A stretch of 64,000 nt of DNA, taken from assembly GCF_017591425.1 (NCBI RefSeq), contig NW_024466599.1:20870001-20934000 (forward strand), read 5' to 3'. The notes beneath the pieces were generated by a model. That model was not told the origin of the DNA, did not search any database, and saw nothing but the letters and a program-made list of their open reading frames with translations. The stretch is from Ochotona curzoniae (Eukaryota; Chordata; Mammalia; Lagomorpha; Ochotonidae). The position numbers and the translations under genes were made by a program. This document shows positions 11,326-22,825 of this stretch, one piece after another. Within the stretch, counting starts at the first letter, position 1; every line of letters begins with the position of its first letter.

Positions 11326-11572
11326 AGATGATATCTTGTGGATATAGGCTCCTATTGTCTGGCCCTGGACATCTCTAGAATCTCAGTTGGAACTGGCTTC
11401 TCCCAGGCTAGTGACCATAGATGCCCAGCTGTTTGTATCTGATCCTACCCTGCTCTATAGGTAATTCAGCCTCACAGCTGGCTGGGTGTTTTACAGCAAC
11501 CACTGGAACTCAGTCCAAATGACCTTCTGTGCCATGGCTCTATTTTATGATTTTCACAATACTTTCCATTAT
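11326..11572. other. Unassigned spacer
   Basis: No recognisable element. Confidence 0.4.
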
Positions 11573-11585
11573 GAAAAATTGCCTT

Positions 11586-11897
11586 GCGCCCAGCGTGATA
11601 GGCTAGTGGCTAAATCCTTGCCTTGCATCCACTGGGATCCTTTATGGATCCCAGTTTGTATCCTGGCTGCTCCACTACCCATCCAGCTCCCTGCTTGTGG
11701 CCCGGGAAAGCAGTAGAGGATGGCTCAAAGCCTTAGGACCCTGCACCCACGCATGAAACCTGGAAGAAGCTCCAGGCTTTTGACTGCCTTAGCTCCAGTC
11801 ACTTGGGGAGTGAACAGATGGATGGAGGTCTCTCCTTCTTTCTGTATATCTGCCCTTCCAATAAAAATAAATAAATAAATGAATAAAAAATTTAAAA
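11586..11897 (+). mobile_element. CSINE, young type
   Basis: Nearly complete copy with head 'GCGCCCAGCGTGATAGGCTA', 'CATCCAGCTCCCTGCTTGTG', and tail 'CTTCCAATAAAAATAAATAA'. The probable target-site duplication is GAAAAATTGCCTT (11573-11585) and GAAAATTTGTCTT (11898-11910), 11/13. Confidence 0.9.
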
Positions 11898-11924
11898 GAA
11901 AATTTGTCTTTTCCATTTATTGAT

Positions 11925-12052
11925 ATGTTTATTCACTGTCTGTCCTTGCTCTACAACTTATGCTGAAAACAGGATTTTGTCTAGGTGTGTTCCATGTCTA
12001 CAACCTGGTACCTTTTAAGTGTGTAAACATTTGTCTAATGAATATTCTCAAT
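11925..12052 (+). mobile_element. L2 3'-end fragment
   Basis: 'GTTTATTCACTGTCTGTCC', then 'GATTTTGTCTAGGTGTGTTC' and 'AAACATTTGTCTAATGAAT' give the order of an L2 terminus (compare 'CTTGTCTGTCTTGTTCA' and 'AATATTTGTTGAATGAA'). Confidence 0.55.
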
Positions 12053-12279
12053 GACTTTCTGCTTGTAACTTTCATCTCATAAAAAGTAAAGGAGTCTACT
12101 TAATAGCTAAGATGATTGTTGATGGTGTACTAAAACCCTCATTCTCTTCCAGACATGTAAGGAGACTTATTTGCAAGGGATACCATCCTTCCCTGGAGAT
12201 CTTCAAGAGCTGACCCACCTGATCAGTTTCCAACAACATGCATCCTGAGAGGCAGGTAATAATAGCCCAATTAATTAGA

Positions 12280-12445
12280 GAAGTTTTGTCGCCTACATGG
12301 GAAAGCTGGATCGCCCAGATCCTGGCTTCAGCCTCCGCTCACCCCAGCACCAGCTGCTGCAGGCCTCTGGGAATGAACTGGTGGTAGCTGAGCACTCTCT
12401 CTCTCTGTCCCTCTTAGGGAAGCAAATATTTTTAAAAGAAAAACA
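12280..12445 (+). mobile_element. CSINE 3'-half fragment
   Basis: 'CCTACATGGGAAAGCTGGAT', 'CCTGGCTTCAGCCTCCGCTC', 'GGGAATGAACTGGTGG' and a CTCTCT tract followed by A-rich DNA represent the second half of an old CSINE. Confidence 0.6.
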
Positions 12446-12502
12446 TTGGGCATTTTTCTTTTTGGGTAGTAGACAGGAAATGCTACTACTTTTGTGTGAA
12501 AG

Positions 12503-12615
12503 AACTTCAGAAAGTTCATGGAAATGGAATTAAAGAAGTTTATTTCTGTAGAAAAGAATTTGAAATCCATGCTTAGTTTGTCATAATTTGCATTTTCCAC
12601 AAACTGCCTGATGAG
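12503..12615. mobile_element. Mariner-like MITE
   Basis: Short palindrome-like element. The left end TCAGAAAGTTCATGGAAA (about 12507-12524) and the reverse complement of the right end, TCAGGCAGTTTGTGGAAA (about 12593-12610), form imperfect terminal inverted repeats. The interior is AT-rich and short. It resembles small mariner-derived elements whose ends read 'AAAGTTCATGGAAAATG'. No transposase. Confidence 0.5.
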
Positions 12616-12634
12616 TCCTCAGATTAGAATCCAT

Positions 12635-12830
12635 GTATGGGGGATTTACTGTATGCCAAGAACTATGTGCAGCCTTTTTAAGGAAATCAGTACTCCTCAG
12701 AGTTCATCCATGGAGTAGGCCCTATTCTTATTTCCATTTTGTAGATGAGAAAACAAAGTTCAGAAAAGCAAGGATCATTCTTCTCATAGTTTGCAAGAGC
12801 CACTTGATTGTAAGCTGTTGCTGAGCTACA
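12635..12830 (+). mobile_element. MIR SINE fragment
   Basis: 'ATTTACTGTATGCCAAGAAC', 'TATTTCCATTTTGTAGATGA' and 'GAAAACAAAGTTCAGAAAAG' are in the order of an MIR core. Confidence 0.75.
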
Positions 12831-15150
12831 AAACGCAGAGGTTCGAGTGAAAAAAACAGAGGTAAGAACAGCCTACAATAGTAACTTCCCTGCAAGGAAG
12901 CATTCAAGGAGGCACAGACACCAGCCAGCACAGGCACAGTGCCACGGAGGCGTCTCACCGTGGGCTGGATATGATTTAAGAATCAGCAAGAGAAGCTCCA
13001 ATTCCAGAGGCTTCCGCAGCAGCATCCCATGTCTATGAATAGGCATCCCCTTCTATTAGAACTGAATGTTATGAGCTGCTCACTACACAACTGGAAAAAT
13101 GGAACTGGGAAAGTCGGAGAAGGTGGACAGAATCATGTGCAGACCCGGGCTCTCTGGGTGGCATCCTTACAGCTCTGGAGCAGCAGCTTTGCCAGGGGCC
13201 CTGCCTGGGAAAGGAACAAATGCTCCAGGAGCTGAGGTGAGGTGAGGTGGGGTGGGGGGACGGGGTTGCTAGAAAACCAACAGGGGATTTTAATTAAAAG
13301 CAACTTGCTGATCAGGTACATACTTAACGTTATAATTACCCAGTGATGACAGCACCGTGAAGTACAGGCGAGTTGGAAATACTGACCAAGCACTTTTAAA
13401 AGGTTGGTCTAATGCTCTTCATTTTTCACTAAAGCTTAAATTGAGTTTGTGCTTTCAGGGAATAATGAAAAAGACAGGAAGGTGAACATGACAATCTAGT
13501 TCCAAGTGCCTCTGACTGCAAAAGAAAAAAAAAAACAAAAAACAAGAATTTTCTCCTGAAACTGAAAGAGAGCATCCATTCATGGATGCAGTGAACTTTC
13601 TCCAAGTGAGGCACTGTGCTCATAATCCAAAGGAATGGGGTAGGAGGAGTACGGGGGAAGCACACACAGGGAGGGAGGAAGGAGGAATGAGGAAGTTGAA
13701 GGATGAGAGAATGGCAAAGGGCAGGAAGCAAGAGATGAGAAGGGGAACCAGTCCTGCTTTGAAGCACCCATAGTCATTAGGCTCCTGAAACAGATTCCTG
13801 CCTCCAAAACACAGCCTCTGCTCTGCAGCCAACTGGACTGAAATTCTCCTATAAGAGGCAGGGACTTCCAAGTCTTCAAAAAATGCAAGTGCCAAGTCCC
13901 CAGAGGCCTCAGGGACAGTGGGTGTGAGTGCACTTTTATCCCTCCAAGAGAAGTAGGCAGCTGGCTCCTCTGCCCACTTACCTCATACCTCAGCACCACA
14001 GTGATACCTCAATTGTAGATTCAGCACAAAGGGCAAAAATTACACAGATTCTAAACTATCCTTGAAAATCCCCTAAATTGTCTGGAAAGTGAAGCCCCTG
14101 TGCTCCTTGTTGTTCACCTTGTACACTTTTGCACGGAAAGTGTGAGGAGCCTAGAGCTCAGCCTCAGGAATGAGGAAGAACATGTGCGTGCAGATGTAGG
14201 CTTGCAAGCCACAGCATCTTCAAGATAATTATCAAACTGCTAGTGGTGAGAGGAGAATAAGCAGAGAATAAGCCCTGCTCTGCAGGGCTCACTGCCTGGT
14301 GTTTGAATACTTAGCCTCTTAAAATCCTAAAAAGGGTTTATGGATGTGTGTGTTGTCCAGAGGGTTGCCTAGGGTGGGGAGTAAAGTTCACAAGTCTGAG
14401 AAGGAAGAGCTCTCAGCAGGTGTCAGTTGCACTTCCTGTGGTTGGGTCCTGAGGAGCGTGGCAACAGGGTGAGGTAGCAGCAGTGTCGCTCTGAGGGTCT
14501 AAAGCTCTGAGAGAGGCTACATCCTGGTGTGGGGGGGGGAGGCAGCAGCTGACTTAGAAAACTGGAGAAGGATGCTGAGCTCACAAGAAATGCACAAGTC
14601 AGGGTGAGAGTGATTCTTCCACTAGAAATCCAGCTGCAGATCCTGGAGGGTCTTCCACAGCACGAGGGGTGGGATTCACTGCTGTCAGCGTACTCAGCAC
14701 AAAGAGGACATGCTGCTCCTCTCCCTACAGCGCCCACTTTGCTTACAGTAACACTGTTCACAACAGCCGTGATATGAAATCAATCAAGGCTACACCCATG
14801 TGACACTAGTTATGTGGCAGTCATGAGCACAGATTTCAGCCTCACTATTGTCTTGGAATGTCATCACCAGCACTAACTTGGGATAGCCTTTAGACTCGCT
14901 ATACCACAGCCTCCCCTTCCACCACAGGGCTAAGAAGAGCAAACTCCTCACATAGGTAGTTGAGTGTAAGAATCAGAGAAGTCGAGGGACAGAATGTGCC
15001 CAACAGGTACTTGGCACTGGGCAAAGCACCCCACCAAATGATTTTCCAAAAATTCTTACAAGATTTGGTATTCCCCTTTATTCCCAGGCCTACATGACAT
15101 TTCAAAGACTCATCGTTAACCTGTGTGTTGTATTTTACTATAAACTTCGT
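12831..15150. other. 2.3 kb without recognised element
   Basis: Mixed sequence including a GAGGTGAGGTGGGGT tract (13233-13262), an A-rich run (13523-13546), a purine-rich part (13650-13750) and a short G run at about 14530. Several overlapping frames of 60-140 residues exist on both strands, for example 13580-13999 (-) and 14423-14761 (-). None has a domain, and frames on opposite strands overlap, as expected for GC-balanced non-coding DNA. Confidence 0.45.
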
Positions 15151-15164
15151 TCAAAAGACGATTT

Positions 15165-15491
15165 TTAAAGATTTATTTATCTTTTTAATGGAAATTCAGA
15201 TAAACAGAGAGAAGCAGAAACAGAGGAAGATCTTCCATCCATCGATTCACTCCCTATGTGACCGCAACAGCCAGAGCTGAGCCAATCTGAAGTCAGGAGC
15301 CTGGAGCCTCTTTTGGCTCTCCCACACTGGTGCAGGGTCCCAAGGCCTTGGGCCTTTCTTAACTGCTTTCCCAGGCCACAAGCAGGAACCTGGATGGGAA
15401 GTGGGGCTGCTGGGACCAGAACCAGCACCCATATGGGATCCCAGCATGTGTAAGGCAAGGACTTTAGCCACTGGGCTACTATGCTGGGCCC
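15165..15491 (-). mobile_element. Full-length young-type CSINE
   Basis: Reads on the plus strand from the AAATAAATAAATCTTT tail (as its complement) to 'GGGATCCCAGCATGTGTAAG', ending 'CTATGCTGGGCCC'. Flanking repeats TCAAAAGACGATTT (15151-15164) and TCAAAAAATCATTT (15492-15505), 11/14, are a plausible target-site duplication. The two minus-strand frames here are SINE by-products. Confidence 0.92.
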
Positions 15492-15505
15492 TCAAAAAAT
15501 CATTT

Positions 15506-15892
15506 ACCAAGTGTCTACAGTAAGCCATTTTTAAAATAGAACAGGACACATTGTCTGTCCTCCAGAAGATCTGCACAGCAACTTGTCTTGCCCAGTTTGG
15601 CAGGTGACTGACTGGCTACCAACACCTTTGAGCTGGTGGCCATGGTAACCCTCAGTCTACATTCTCTGGAGAGGAGGAGGAAAGGGGAGGTGAGAGTGGG
15701 TGGAGGAGGCTGGGGAGAGGGACAGAGATCTCTTCATGATCGTTTTTACTTAGTATTCTCTTTTTTGTTTCCTTTGCCAAACACACGTCAGAGCAAAAGA
15801 GGAGGAGACGAGTTATTGAGTATAAAGGAAATCAACAAAATGAAAAGGAAGACCCAGGTCTAACGTTAAAAGGCAACGAGTTGATAGCCCCA
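15506..15892. other. Unassigned
   Basis: No recognised element. Purine-rich at 15665-15725. Confidence 0.4.
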
Positions 15893-16285
15893 TATTAAAA
15901 ATTCCTTAAATGACCATCAACAGTAGGACAGATCAAGAAATTATATTCACATGATGAAATACCATACAAGGATAAGAGTGAATATCCTACAACTATGGCC
16001 ACAGGGTGGATGCGCACATCTCCCAAGCACAGTGTTGGGAAAGCAGGAACAAAGGAGTCCATAAAGTACAAAGAGAAGTAACTTGCAAGTCAGGACAGCA
16101 TCCCCGTCGGGGAGAAGAGCACCAGAAGTGGAGCAGTGGGAGAAGAGGGACATCTGGGGGGTACACATGCCTGGCTTCTTGGCCATGAAGGGAGTAACAC
16201 ACACGCATTCATAATGCCTCGTGCTATATACACTCAAGATTTGCTCACGTTCTCTATGATTATGATATTTCAACAAAAATGTTTT
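15893..16285 (+). mobile_element. L1 3'-end relic (L1M type)
   Basis: Starts with the L1 motif for '...N-D-H-Q-Q' text ('AATGACCATCAACAGTAGGA', compare 'AATGTCCATCAACAGGTGAA'), followed by a decayed 3' UTR that ends 'GATTATGATATTTCAACAAA'. Diverged, no open ORF2. Confidence 0.65.
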
Positions 16286-16904
16286 AAAACAAGTGCAAAC
16301 TCATCAACTGTTACAGAGAGTTCAGAATGTGTGAAAGAGACTAGAAAAGGAACTTTTGGCATTGATTGCAGAAAATGGCTTCCAATATTCTGCAGTGCCT
16401 TTGGCTGCCTCCCCAAGAATGACTTCATGTGGGGTCAGGGTGATTTGAGGCATGTGTGGCCAGGTGGGGGGACTTTCTCTCTCAGGGCCTGATGGCACCC
16501 TCTGGCCCCAGCCTGCTCCCCCAGGGAATTTTCTGTACTTCCCACAGTGAACTGTTGGCCTTCAGCAAAGCTGTTCACCCGGGATACAGAGAAATCCCTG
16601 GCTCCTCCCTGCATTCTGCCATGCCACATCCTCCTCTGCTGGTCTTGTCTTCCTGCCGCAGCACTTATTTAACCACTCTGCCTCTGAAATCTTGCCACAT
16701 CCAGCCAGGCCCCAAGGAATTTAGCAAGAAGAGTCTGGGCAGCATTCACAAGCAGTTGAGTATGAGCTTGCATCTTCTTTACTACCCAATTCTCAGTCCT
16801 ATGCAGGAGGATGCTGTCTGCTCTATTGTACCTAATGCCTTGCCAACAACATGATGTGTGTTTAATATATATATATATATATATTCGTGGATGGGTCCAA
16901 CTGT
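16286..16904. other. Unassigned, with a TA repeat
   Basis: Contains a (TA)n run at 16865-16884. The 132-residue frame (16456-16854, +) overlaps frames on the other strand and has no domain. Confidence 0.45.
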
Positions 16905-16990
16905 TATATCAGGCTTTTTCCCCAAATTAGAATGTAAGCTCTAATTAAGACAATTAACTGCCGTTACTGGATTGAAAGGAAATGTTTTAA
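16905..16990 (+). mobile_element. L2 terminus fragment
   Basis: 'AAATTAGAATGTAAGCTC' corresponds to the L2 3' UTR text 'CTAGAATGTAAGCTCCATG'. Confidence 0.45.
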
Positions 16991-17019
16991 AATTACAATA
17001 GCATGTTATTGACCAGAAA

Positions 17020-17330
17020 AAAAGTCCTTCCCTGCTCAAAACCCTTTAATGACTTCTAATCGACCTGACCATAAACTGAAAAATCTTTGCCGGGGTTTAC
17101 AAGGTCCCTTGCTCCTGGCTGCTTCCTGGCATTCCCCACCATACTGGCTCTTCCCGGGTTCCCATCACACCTAGCTTAATTCAGTTTCTCAAAAGAACCA
17201 AGCCGAGCTCCCTCTTCCACTAGAATCTATTTCTGGAGTAATATGCTTCACCCCACACTCCTCTCCTCTTTTGTTACATTCTGATTATTTCTTAGGTTTT
17301 ATTACAGACATTCGCTCAAGAAGCACTTTT
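17020..17330 (+). mobile_element. L2 LINE fragment
   Basis: 'CCTGCTCAAAACCCTTTAAT', 'TTTACAAGGTCCCTTGCTCC', 'CACCATACTGGCTCTTCCC' and 'GTTACATTCTGATTATTTC' follow the L2 ORF2 C-terminal and 3' UTR order (L-L-K-T-L-Q type coding text). Ancient and out of frame. Confidence 0.75.
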
Positions 17331-17344
17331 CTACATGCCTAGTC

Positions 17345-17482
17345 CAACAGTTCTCAAACTCATGAATAGATCAGTCTCCCAAGGAGCTTTTTGTTGCAGC
17401 AGGTATGGGGCAGAGCCCGAGTCTACCCTTCTGTCCAGTTCAGAGGTGATGCAGCTGCTAGCCTGAAAACCATTGGCCTAGA
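17345..17482 (+). mobile_element. MER5A-like DNA transposon
   Basis: 'CAACAGTTCTCAAACTCATG' at one end and 'GAAAACCATTGGCCTAGAC' at the other match the two ends of the hAT-type MER5A. The middle has 'CAGTTCAGAGGTGATGCAGC'. Non-autonomous. Confidence 0.6.
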
Positions 17483-18654
17483 CTGTGTGTTCTCTTTGTT
17501 TTTCCCTTTCACCAGACCAACTTCCAGGAAGACAAAGATGTGGAATGAACAAATAGAGACACATGTTTCATACTTCCATGGCACCTTCATGTCGTTAAAG
17601 CACCTACACACCTGTTTGATTTGTTCCTTGGAGCAGCTCTGGGACAAGGGCAGAGCAGGTGCCCACTGCACCAATCCTACATAGGGACCAGCTGACATTC
17701 ATGATGACTAGGGGACTTTCAGATAAAGGTCAGCCAGGTAGTGAAAGAATTTGCATCGTTGTGCAACCCATCCCAATAACACGTTTTCATGTTATTACCC
17801 TGTTCTGGCCATAGTTGCCTGCAGGGGAAAAGAGAATAGAAGGAAAATTCTTATTGATTTTTCTCGCCTGATTCCTTAGAAGCCTACACCAGAATAAGAA
17901 ACACGGGTCCCAATGTAGCACTTATCCCATGACATGTGGCACCAAATTAATTCACTGGAGGAGGACATGTTACTGTAACTAACGCAGTGTAGACCAATAA
18001 ACCATACAACCTCTTACCTATTCATAGCCCCATAAACCCTCCTCCCCAGGAACAATCAGGCAGCAGATGACGGATGTGCTCAGCGCCCCCTACTTGGCCA
18101 TGATATGTTTAGGATCCTCCAGAGGCAGGACCCAGGTTAGCAGTTGCATCTGCCATCATCTCCAAGAAGGGCCACACCAACCAGAATTAGGAATGTGACA
18201 GGTGCCAACACACCTTCAAGGCTATGGGGTGGGAGTGGTGCAGGGGGAAGGGTCTCTGCACTACAGAACCGATGTCGCATGTCCAGCTGTAGGAGCCAAA
18301 CAAGGAGAGCAGCCAACCATGAGAGCAGCCTGCCAGCAAAGAATTAATTCCAAGAACTTCCCCCTACCCAAGGCCTGGGGATGCTACTGCATAACCAGTC
18401 CCCTTCCCAGGCTCATAAGAAGCCCATGGAACAGGGTTGGGTGGAGGAGGTGCACTCTTCTCACACTGACACAGAATGGAAGGTTAAAAACATTTTTCTT
18501 CCACTTTTCCCCTTCACATCCACCCTGTATCTGTACACAGTGCATGTGTGTCTGTAATTTCCTTACCATTTAAGTAAACTATTAAAAAAAATGTTAAACA
18601 AGGGATTCCAAGAATTCTGGCATCTCTACCACTAATAATCCTCCTGTTCTAACT
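17483..18654. other. 1.2 kb without recognised element
   Basis: No repeat or gene recognised apart from the CTCF-like motif at 18082. The 123-residue frame at 18202-18573 (+) has no domain. Confidence 0.4.
18082..18096 (-). promoter_or_regulatory. CTCF-like motif
   Basis: The minus strand reads CAAGTAGGGGGCGCT, one mismatch (position 2) to the core CCASYAGRKGGCRSY, including the strong AGGGGGCGCT half. Identified by eye. Confidence 0.4.
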
Positions 18655-19100
18655 GCGGATGGCACATGACATAGAACTGAGGTGTCCGATAGGTGGTATG
18701 GACAGAGTGTGTCCCGGACTCATAAAGCCTAAAATCCCTAGTGTGATGCTATTAGGGAGAAAAATCTTTGGAGGTAACCAGGCCATAAGAATGGAAAACT
18801 TGTGAATGGGATTCATGCCTTCACAAAAGAATGAAGAGACCAGAGTGTGTGCTGCTTTTCTCACTTTCTCCCTCCCCCGCCCCCCGTCCCCACAGTATCT
18901 TCCATCTTCCAGCCTCTCTTTTTATTTATGTCTGAGAAGATAGTGACCTGCAGGCTAGGAAGGGAGGGCTCACACACACTGGATCTGTTGACACCATCAC
19001 CTTGGACTTTCCTGAATTCAGAACTGTGAGGAATCAATATTTGTTAAGACACCCAGTCTACAGTGTGTTTGCTCTATTAGCCTAAACGACTGAGATAACA
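18655..19100 (+). mobile_element. MaLR LTR (MST-like)
   Basis: Ordered blocks include 'CAGGCCATAAGAATGG', 'GAATGGGATTCATGCCTTC', 'GAAGAGACCAGAGTGTGTGC', 'CACCTTGGACTTTCCTGAAT', 'CAGAACTGTGAGGAATCAAT' and a terminal 'TTAGCCTAAACGACTGAGAT'. This is the standard MST/THE LTR order. An inserted pyrimidine tract lies at 18868-18895. Confidence 0.8.
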
Positions 19101-19904
19101 ACTATAATGGAAGAACAACATAAAGAGAACTCACAAGCTCATGGTTGCTCTCATTACTATTAAACAGAAATAAAAAGCAACCTGTATTGATTAAGTTTAA
19201 GTATCATCAATATGCTTGATGATTTCCAAATTCATACCCCCACACCTGACACAGGTGGAAACACAGCCTGTTGGATTGCTCCAGCTGAGTGACGTACAGT
19301 TGTTTCAAATCCAATGCGTCCAGAGCCAAGGTCTTTTGATCTGCCCAAAGTCAGTCCTTGCCATCCTAGTAAAGGACACCTTGATCCTTCCTATTGACTG
19401 AAACTCAAACTCCAGGCTTCATCCCTAATTCTTAGCCTTTTCTCTCCTGGTTATCCTGCCCACACAGATCAACACAATTTGCTGATTCTGATTCCAAAGC
19501 GCCACCAGACCAGCCAGCCACAAAGGGGTCCCCGTTCTTGCAGGCCTGCGAGAGGCCCTAGTGCTCACATGGGAGCATTCTCCTTGCTCCACCCTGGACC
19601 TCTCCCCCACCCCCACACAGCTGAACAGGCAGGCTTGTCTCCACCCTTCTCCATACTGTACAGAATGGAACTTTTTCACTCTTGGCACCTCTGCCTCTTT
19701 AAAGAGGCCATCACTGGGCACACTATTTGCCACATTGTCACTTAGATGGGTTTCGTGGATCAATACACTGCATCAATCATCCTCTATTGGACACTTTACT
19801 TTGTTTCCAACTTCAGGTGAATAACCCTGGGGTTCAACATCCTTGCAATTACATCTTCCTGCATTTCACAGCTATTTTCTTTGAATAAACCCTTATTATC
19901 TAAG
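19101..19904. other. Unassigned
   Basis: No element recognised. Overlapping short frames on both strands at 19425-19824 are not supported as genes. Confidence 0.4.
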
Positions 19905-20003
19905 CATATTTCTTACTGAGCACATACTTACAAAGTACATCCTCTGAACCCGGTAATGTTCTAAATGCTTTGCTAATGTCACTTGCTAATATCAATTCAT
20001 TTA
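19905..20003 (+). mobile_element. MIR fragment
   Basis: 'TACTGAGCACATACTTACAA', 'GTAATGTTCTAAATGCTTTG' and 'ATATCAATTCATTTA' match the first half of an MIR. Confidence 0.65.
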
Positions 20004-20164
20004 GGTGTGTGTATAGCTTTTATGGTTTTATTAAATATATAATGCTATTGGTTTATGCATTAATTTTATATTGAAAAGAGCTCTGATATATTTTTTCTTG
20101 AGATTATCATTTTAACAAATTTTTAATTTTAAAGTTATTTCTATTTATTTATGCATTTATTTTA

Positions 20165-20455
20165 AAGATGTATTACTTTGGTTAAAAGTCAGGATTGCAG
20201 AAATAGTGATGGAGAGACATGGAGAGAGCTCTGCCATTTGCTGGTTCACTCGCAAAATGGCTGCAGCCAGGAGCTTCATTTAGCTTCCCATGTGCGTAAC
20301 AGTTGCCCAAACATTGGCGCCATCTTCTCCTGCTTTTCCCAGACTATTTGCATGGAGCTGGATCAGAAATGGAGCCACCAGAACACCAACATTGGCACCA
20401 ACATTGGATACCCAAAATGTAGGTGGAGGCTTTCCCTGCTATGCCACAAAACTAG
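20165..20455 (-). mobile_element. CSINE, old copy
   Basis: The plus strand gives the reverse complement: AGAGACATGGAGAGAGCTCT region, 'GCTGGTTCACTCGCAAAATG', 'GGAGCTGGATCAGAAATGGA', then a decayed head. Contains a small internal duplication of 'CACCAACATTGG' (20385-20410). Confidence 0.8.
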
Positions 20456-20494
20456 CCTGTCCATCTATGTATGTATATGTGCATGTATGCATCT

Positions 20495-20785
20495 ATTGGT
20501 GTATTTGAAAGGCAGAGACAAACAGAAACGAAGTATCTGTATCTACTTGTTCATTCACCAAGTGCCAAAGCAGTCAAGGCTGGGCCAGGCTGGAGCCAAG
20601 AGTCTAGAACTCAATCTGAGTCTCTCATGTACACACTCTATCAGTCACACGTTCCAGCGTACACAAAACACATTAGCAAGAAGCTCGAGTGAGATGGTGC
20701 TTAGACTCAAACCTTAGGCACCTCACTATGGAGACAAGCATCCCAAACAATATCTGAAGCACTTTACCAAATGCCTACCCCAATT
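20495..20785 (-). mobile_element. CSINE, old copy
   Basis: A second old minus-strand copy directly after the previous one: 'TTTGAAAGGCAGAGACAAAC', 'GTTCATTCACCAAGTGCC', 'GGCTGGGCCAGGCTGGAGCC', head side strongly decayed. Confidence 0.65.
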
Positions 20786-20814
20786 TATAACTGTATAGTA
20801 CAGTCTCATTTCTG

Positions 20815-20840
20815 GAAGTTGTGTGTGTGTGTGAGTGTCT
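20815..20840 (+). repeat. Short GT repeat
   Basis: (GT)n with one interruption at about 20820-20838. Confidence 0.8.
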
Positions 20841-20949
20841 TCTCCCTGAGACTGTGAGCATCACAAGAGAAGAAACAATATCTGCATTCTTTTTCCCTAG
20901 GAAGAATGTACCTCCTGGTGAACAGGGGGGCCTGACACAAAAACCAGTG

Positions 20950-21045
20950 AAAGAGTAGGCACTTTGGCCTTTCACTTACATTATCTGGTTTAACCTTCAC
21001 AGCCACTCTTTGGAAATATTACTGTTATTTCCTTCCTTTAATTGA
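20950..21045 (+). mobile_element. MIR fragment
   Basis: 'TTACATTATCTGGTTTAACC' followed by 'TTCACAGCCACTCTTTGGAA' and 'TATTACTGTTATTTCC' is an MIR core. Confidence 0.65.
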
Positions 21046-21984
21046 ACTCTAAAAGACTCTTAGGTTAAGACTTAGCACAAAGTCAGAAGAACTCTCAGGC
21101 GCATGTTATTCCCAGTGCAGGTGCAACTGTCCAGATGCACAAGTGACCTGCCATGCTCATTTCTCTGGATTGATCCAGGAAGACTTCTCCCTTTCTTCCT
21201 TTTGCCAAGGGATAGACACCCCCTACCCCTGGGGATCTAGATATGTAAATATGACAGCCTTCATTAGTAGCCCATCCATAATCCTTGATCAGTTGGTCAA
21301 TATCCCAGGGCTATGCCCCTAAAGTTTAAGAAAAATGAACAAAGAGCTCCTAAAACTTCATTATTAGGAGTTAATACTCTGACAAATGCCTTTGTGCCTA
21401 CCTTCAAGATGTGGATATAAGAATTTACAAACAAGTCTTGGTTCTTGTTTTAGAGCCACTAGGTCAGGGAGGATTGGCCAGAAAGAGACTCAGTCCACAT
21501 CGTATTCACAGCATCATGGCTTTCAAGTTCTGACAATGATCCTGGTCAGAACTCGCTTCTGTATAGTCTTTCCATTCTTTAATTATTTAGTTGTTCATCA
21601 CACCCTGTAATTTGCACTGTATATAGAATCATCAAATTTTAAAACAGAAAGTACCCTAAAGTTCATGTTTTGTTTCTTTAATGTATGACTCCATTAATTC
21701 AGATGACATTAATTTGAAATTCATGATAATTACACAAACATCGATCCAGCAAGCAGTAATGTGGATCCTTCTAGCTGAAATATGCATATTCTCACTACTG
21801 ATATGCCAGGTCTTTTTTTTTAACAAAGATGGGAGGTGAGTGTGTGATTAATGTGTTGAAATTCCCTGAGAGTGGAAGGAGAAAAACAGATGATGTAGAA
21901 CGGGGAGACTAGGAGTCACACCTTTACTTCTAGAAAAATCTGGGGTTGAGTTGTAGCTCCACTGTAGTCCGGGGCGAGCGACTT
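21046..21984. other. 0.9 kb without recognised element
   Basis: No repeat or coding feature I can name. Confidence 0.4.
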
Positions 21985-22160
21985 ATATCCCAGCTCTCTC
22001 ATCTATAAAGCAGGAAATCATAGCAATGCTTCTGTAATAGAAACGTTGTGAGGAGTGGAAGTGGCCACTGCGTGCAAAGTACGCAGTGACATTTGCAGAA
22101 CCGCTGCTGGTGACATAGTGAGTGCCTCTAGCACATTCCGAGTATTTTACATACTCAGCC
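21985..22160 (-). mobile_element. MIR fragment
   Basis: 'CTCTCATCTATAAAGCAGGA', 'CGTTGTGAGGAGTGGAAGTG' and 'CATAGTGAGTGCCTCTAG' are the reverse-complement MIR core. Confidence 0.6.
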
Positions 22161-22808
22161 TCACTTCTGTACATAGGGGAGGATGCCTGCAGTTGGAGTC
22201 AGTGATTTACTAAAAGCCTTGCACACAGAAAATTTAGAAGTAGACACTTGGTCCCAGATCTATGTGATACACCAAAAATTGTTCTCAGGAAATCATACTT
22301 CCTCAGAGACAAACAGAGACAAGTGAGTTCAAGTGGTGGTACCCTCTAACTACTCTTTGATGTACACATAATAGCTGAATGGAAAGGGAGGACAATTCCA
22401 AGATAATGGGATTTCAGTTTGAAAAGAGGCAAGACAGGTGGAGGAGAAAGAACCAGATCCTTGACCCTCTAGAAGGCAAAGAGCTCTGGGTGGATTCTGG
22501 GAAAGATTCTTCAGCAGAAGTCCCTGAGTTACTTGAAACATTGATTTAGGAGACTGTGCTGCTTTTTTGTTTCTAGGATTTTGTAATCAGTTACCCTACA
22601 GGTCTGCTACCCTTTGGCCAAGTCATTATTTGTTGTCAATGTGCAACTATGCATACCAAGCAGGGAACAATGGGGTAGGATTTAGCCCATGTATGATTCT
22701 GACATGGAAATAGGAAATACCTGGGAAAGGTAAATGAACTCTCATGTCTGTAGAACTGGATCTTGACCCAGATTTAGTTACTTGTTTTTTAAGCTATCCA
22801 GAGTACAA
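22161..22808. other. Unassigned
   Basis: No recognised element. Confidence 0.4.
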
Positions 22809-22825
22809 ACTGGAAATAACCTTTT

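Noticed and set aside
20178..20717. 179-residue plus-strand frame
   Set aside because: It spans two old reverse-oriented CSINEs, so it is translated repeat.
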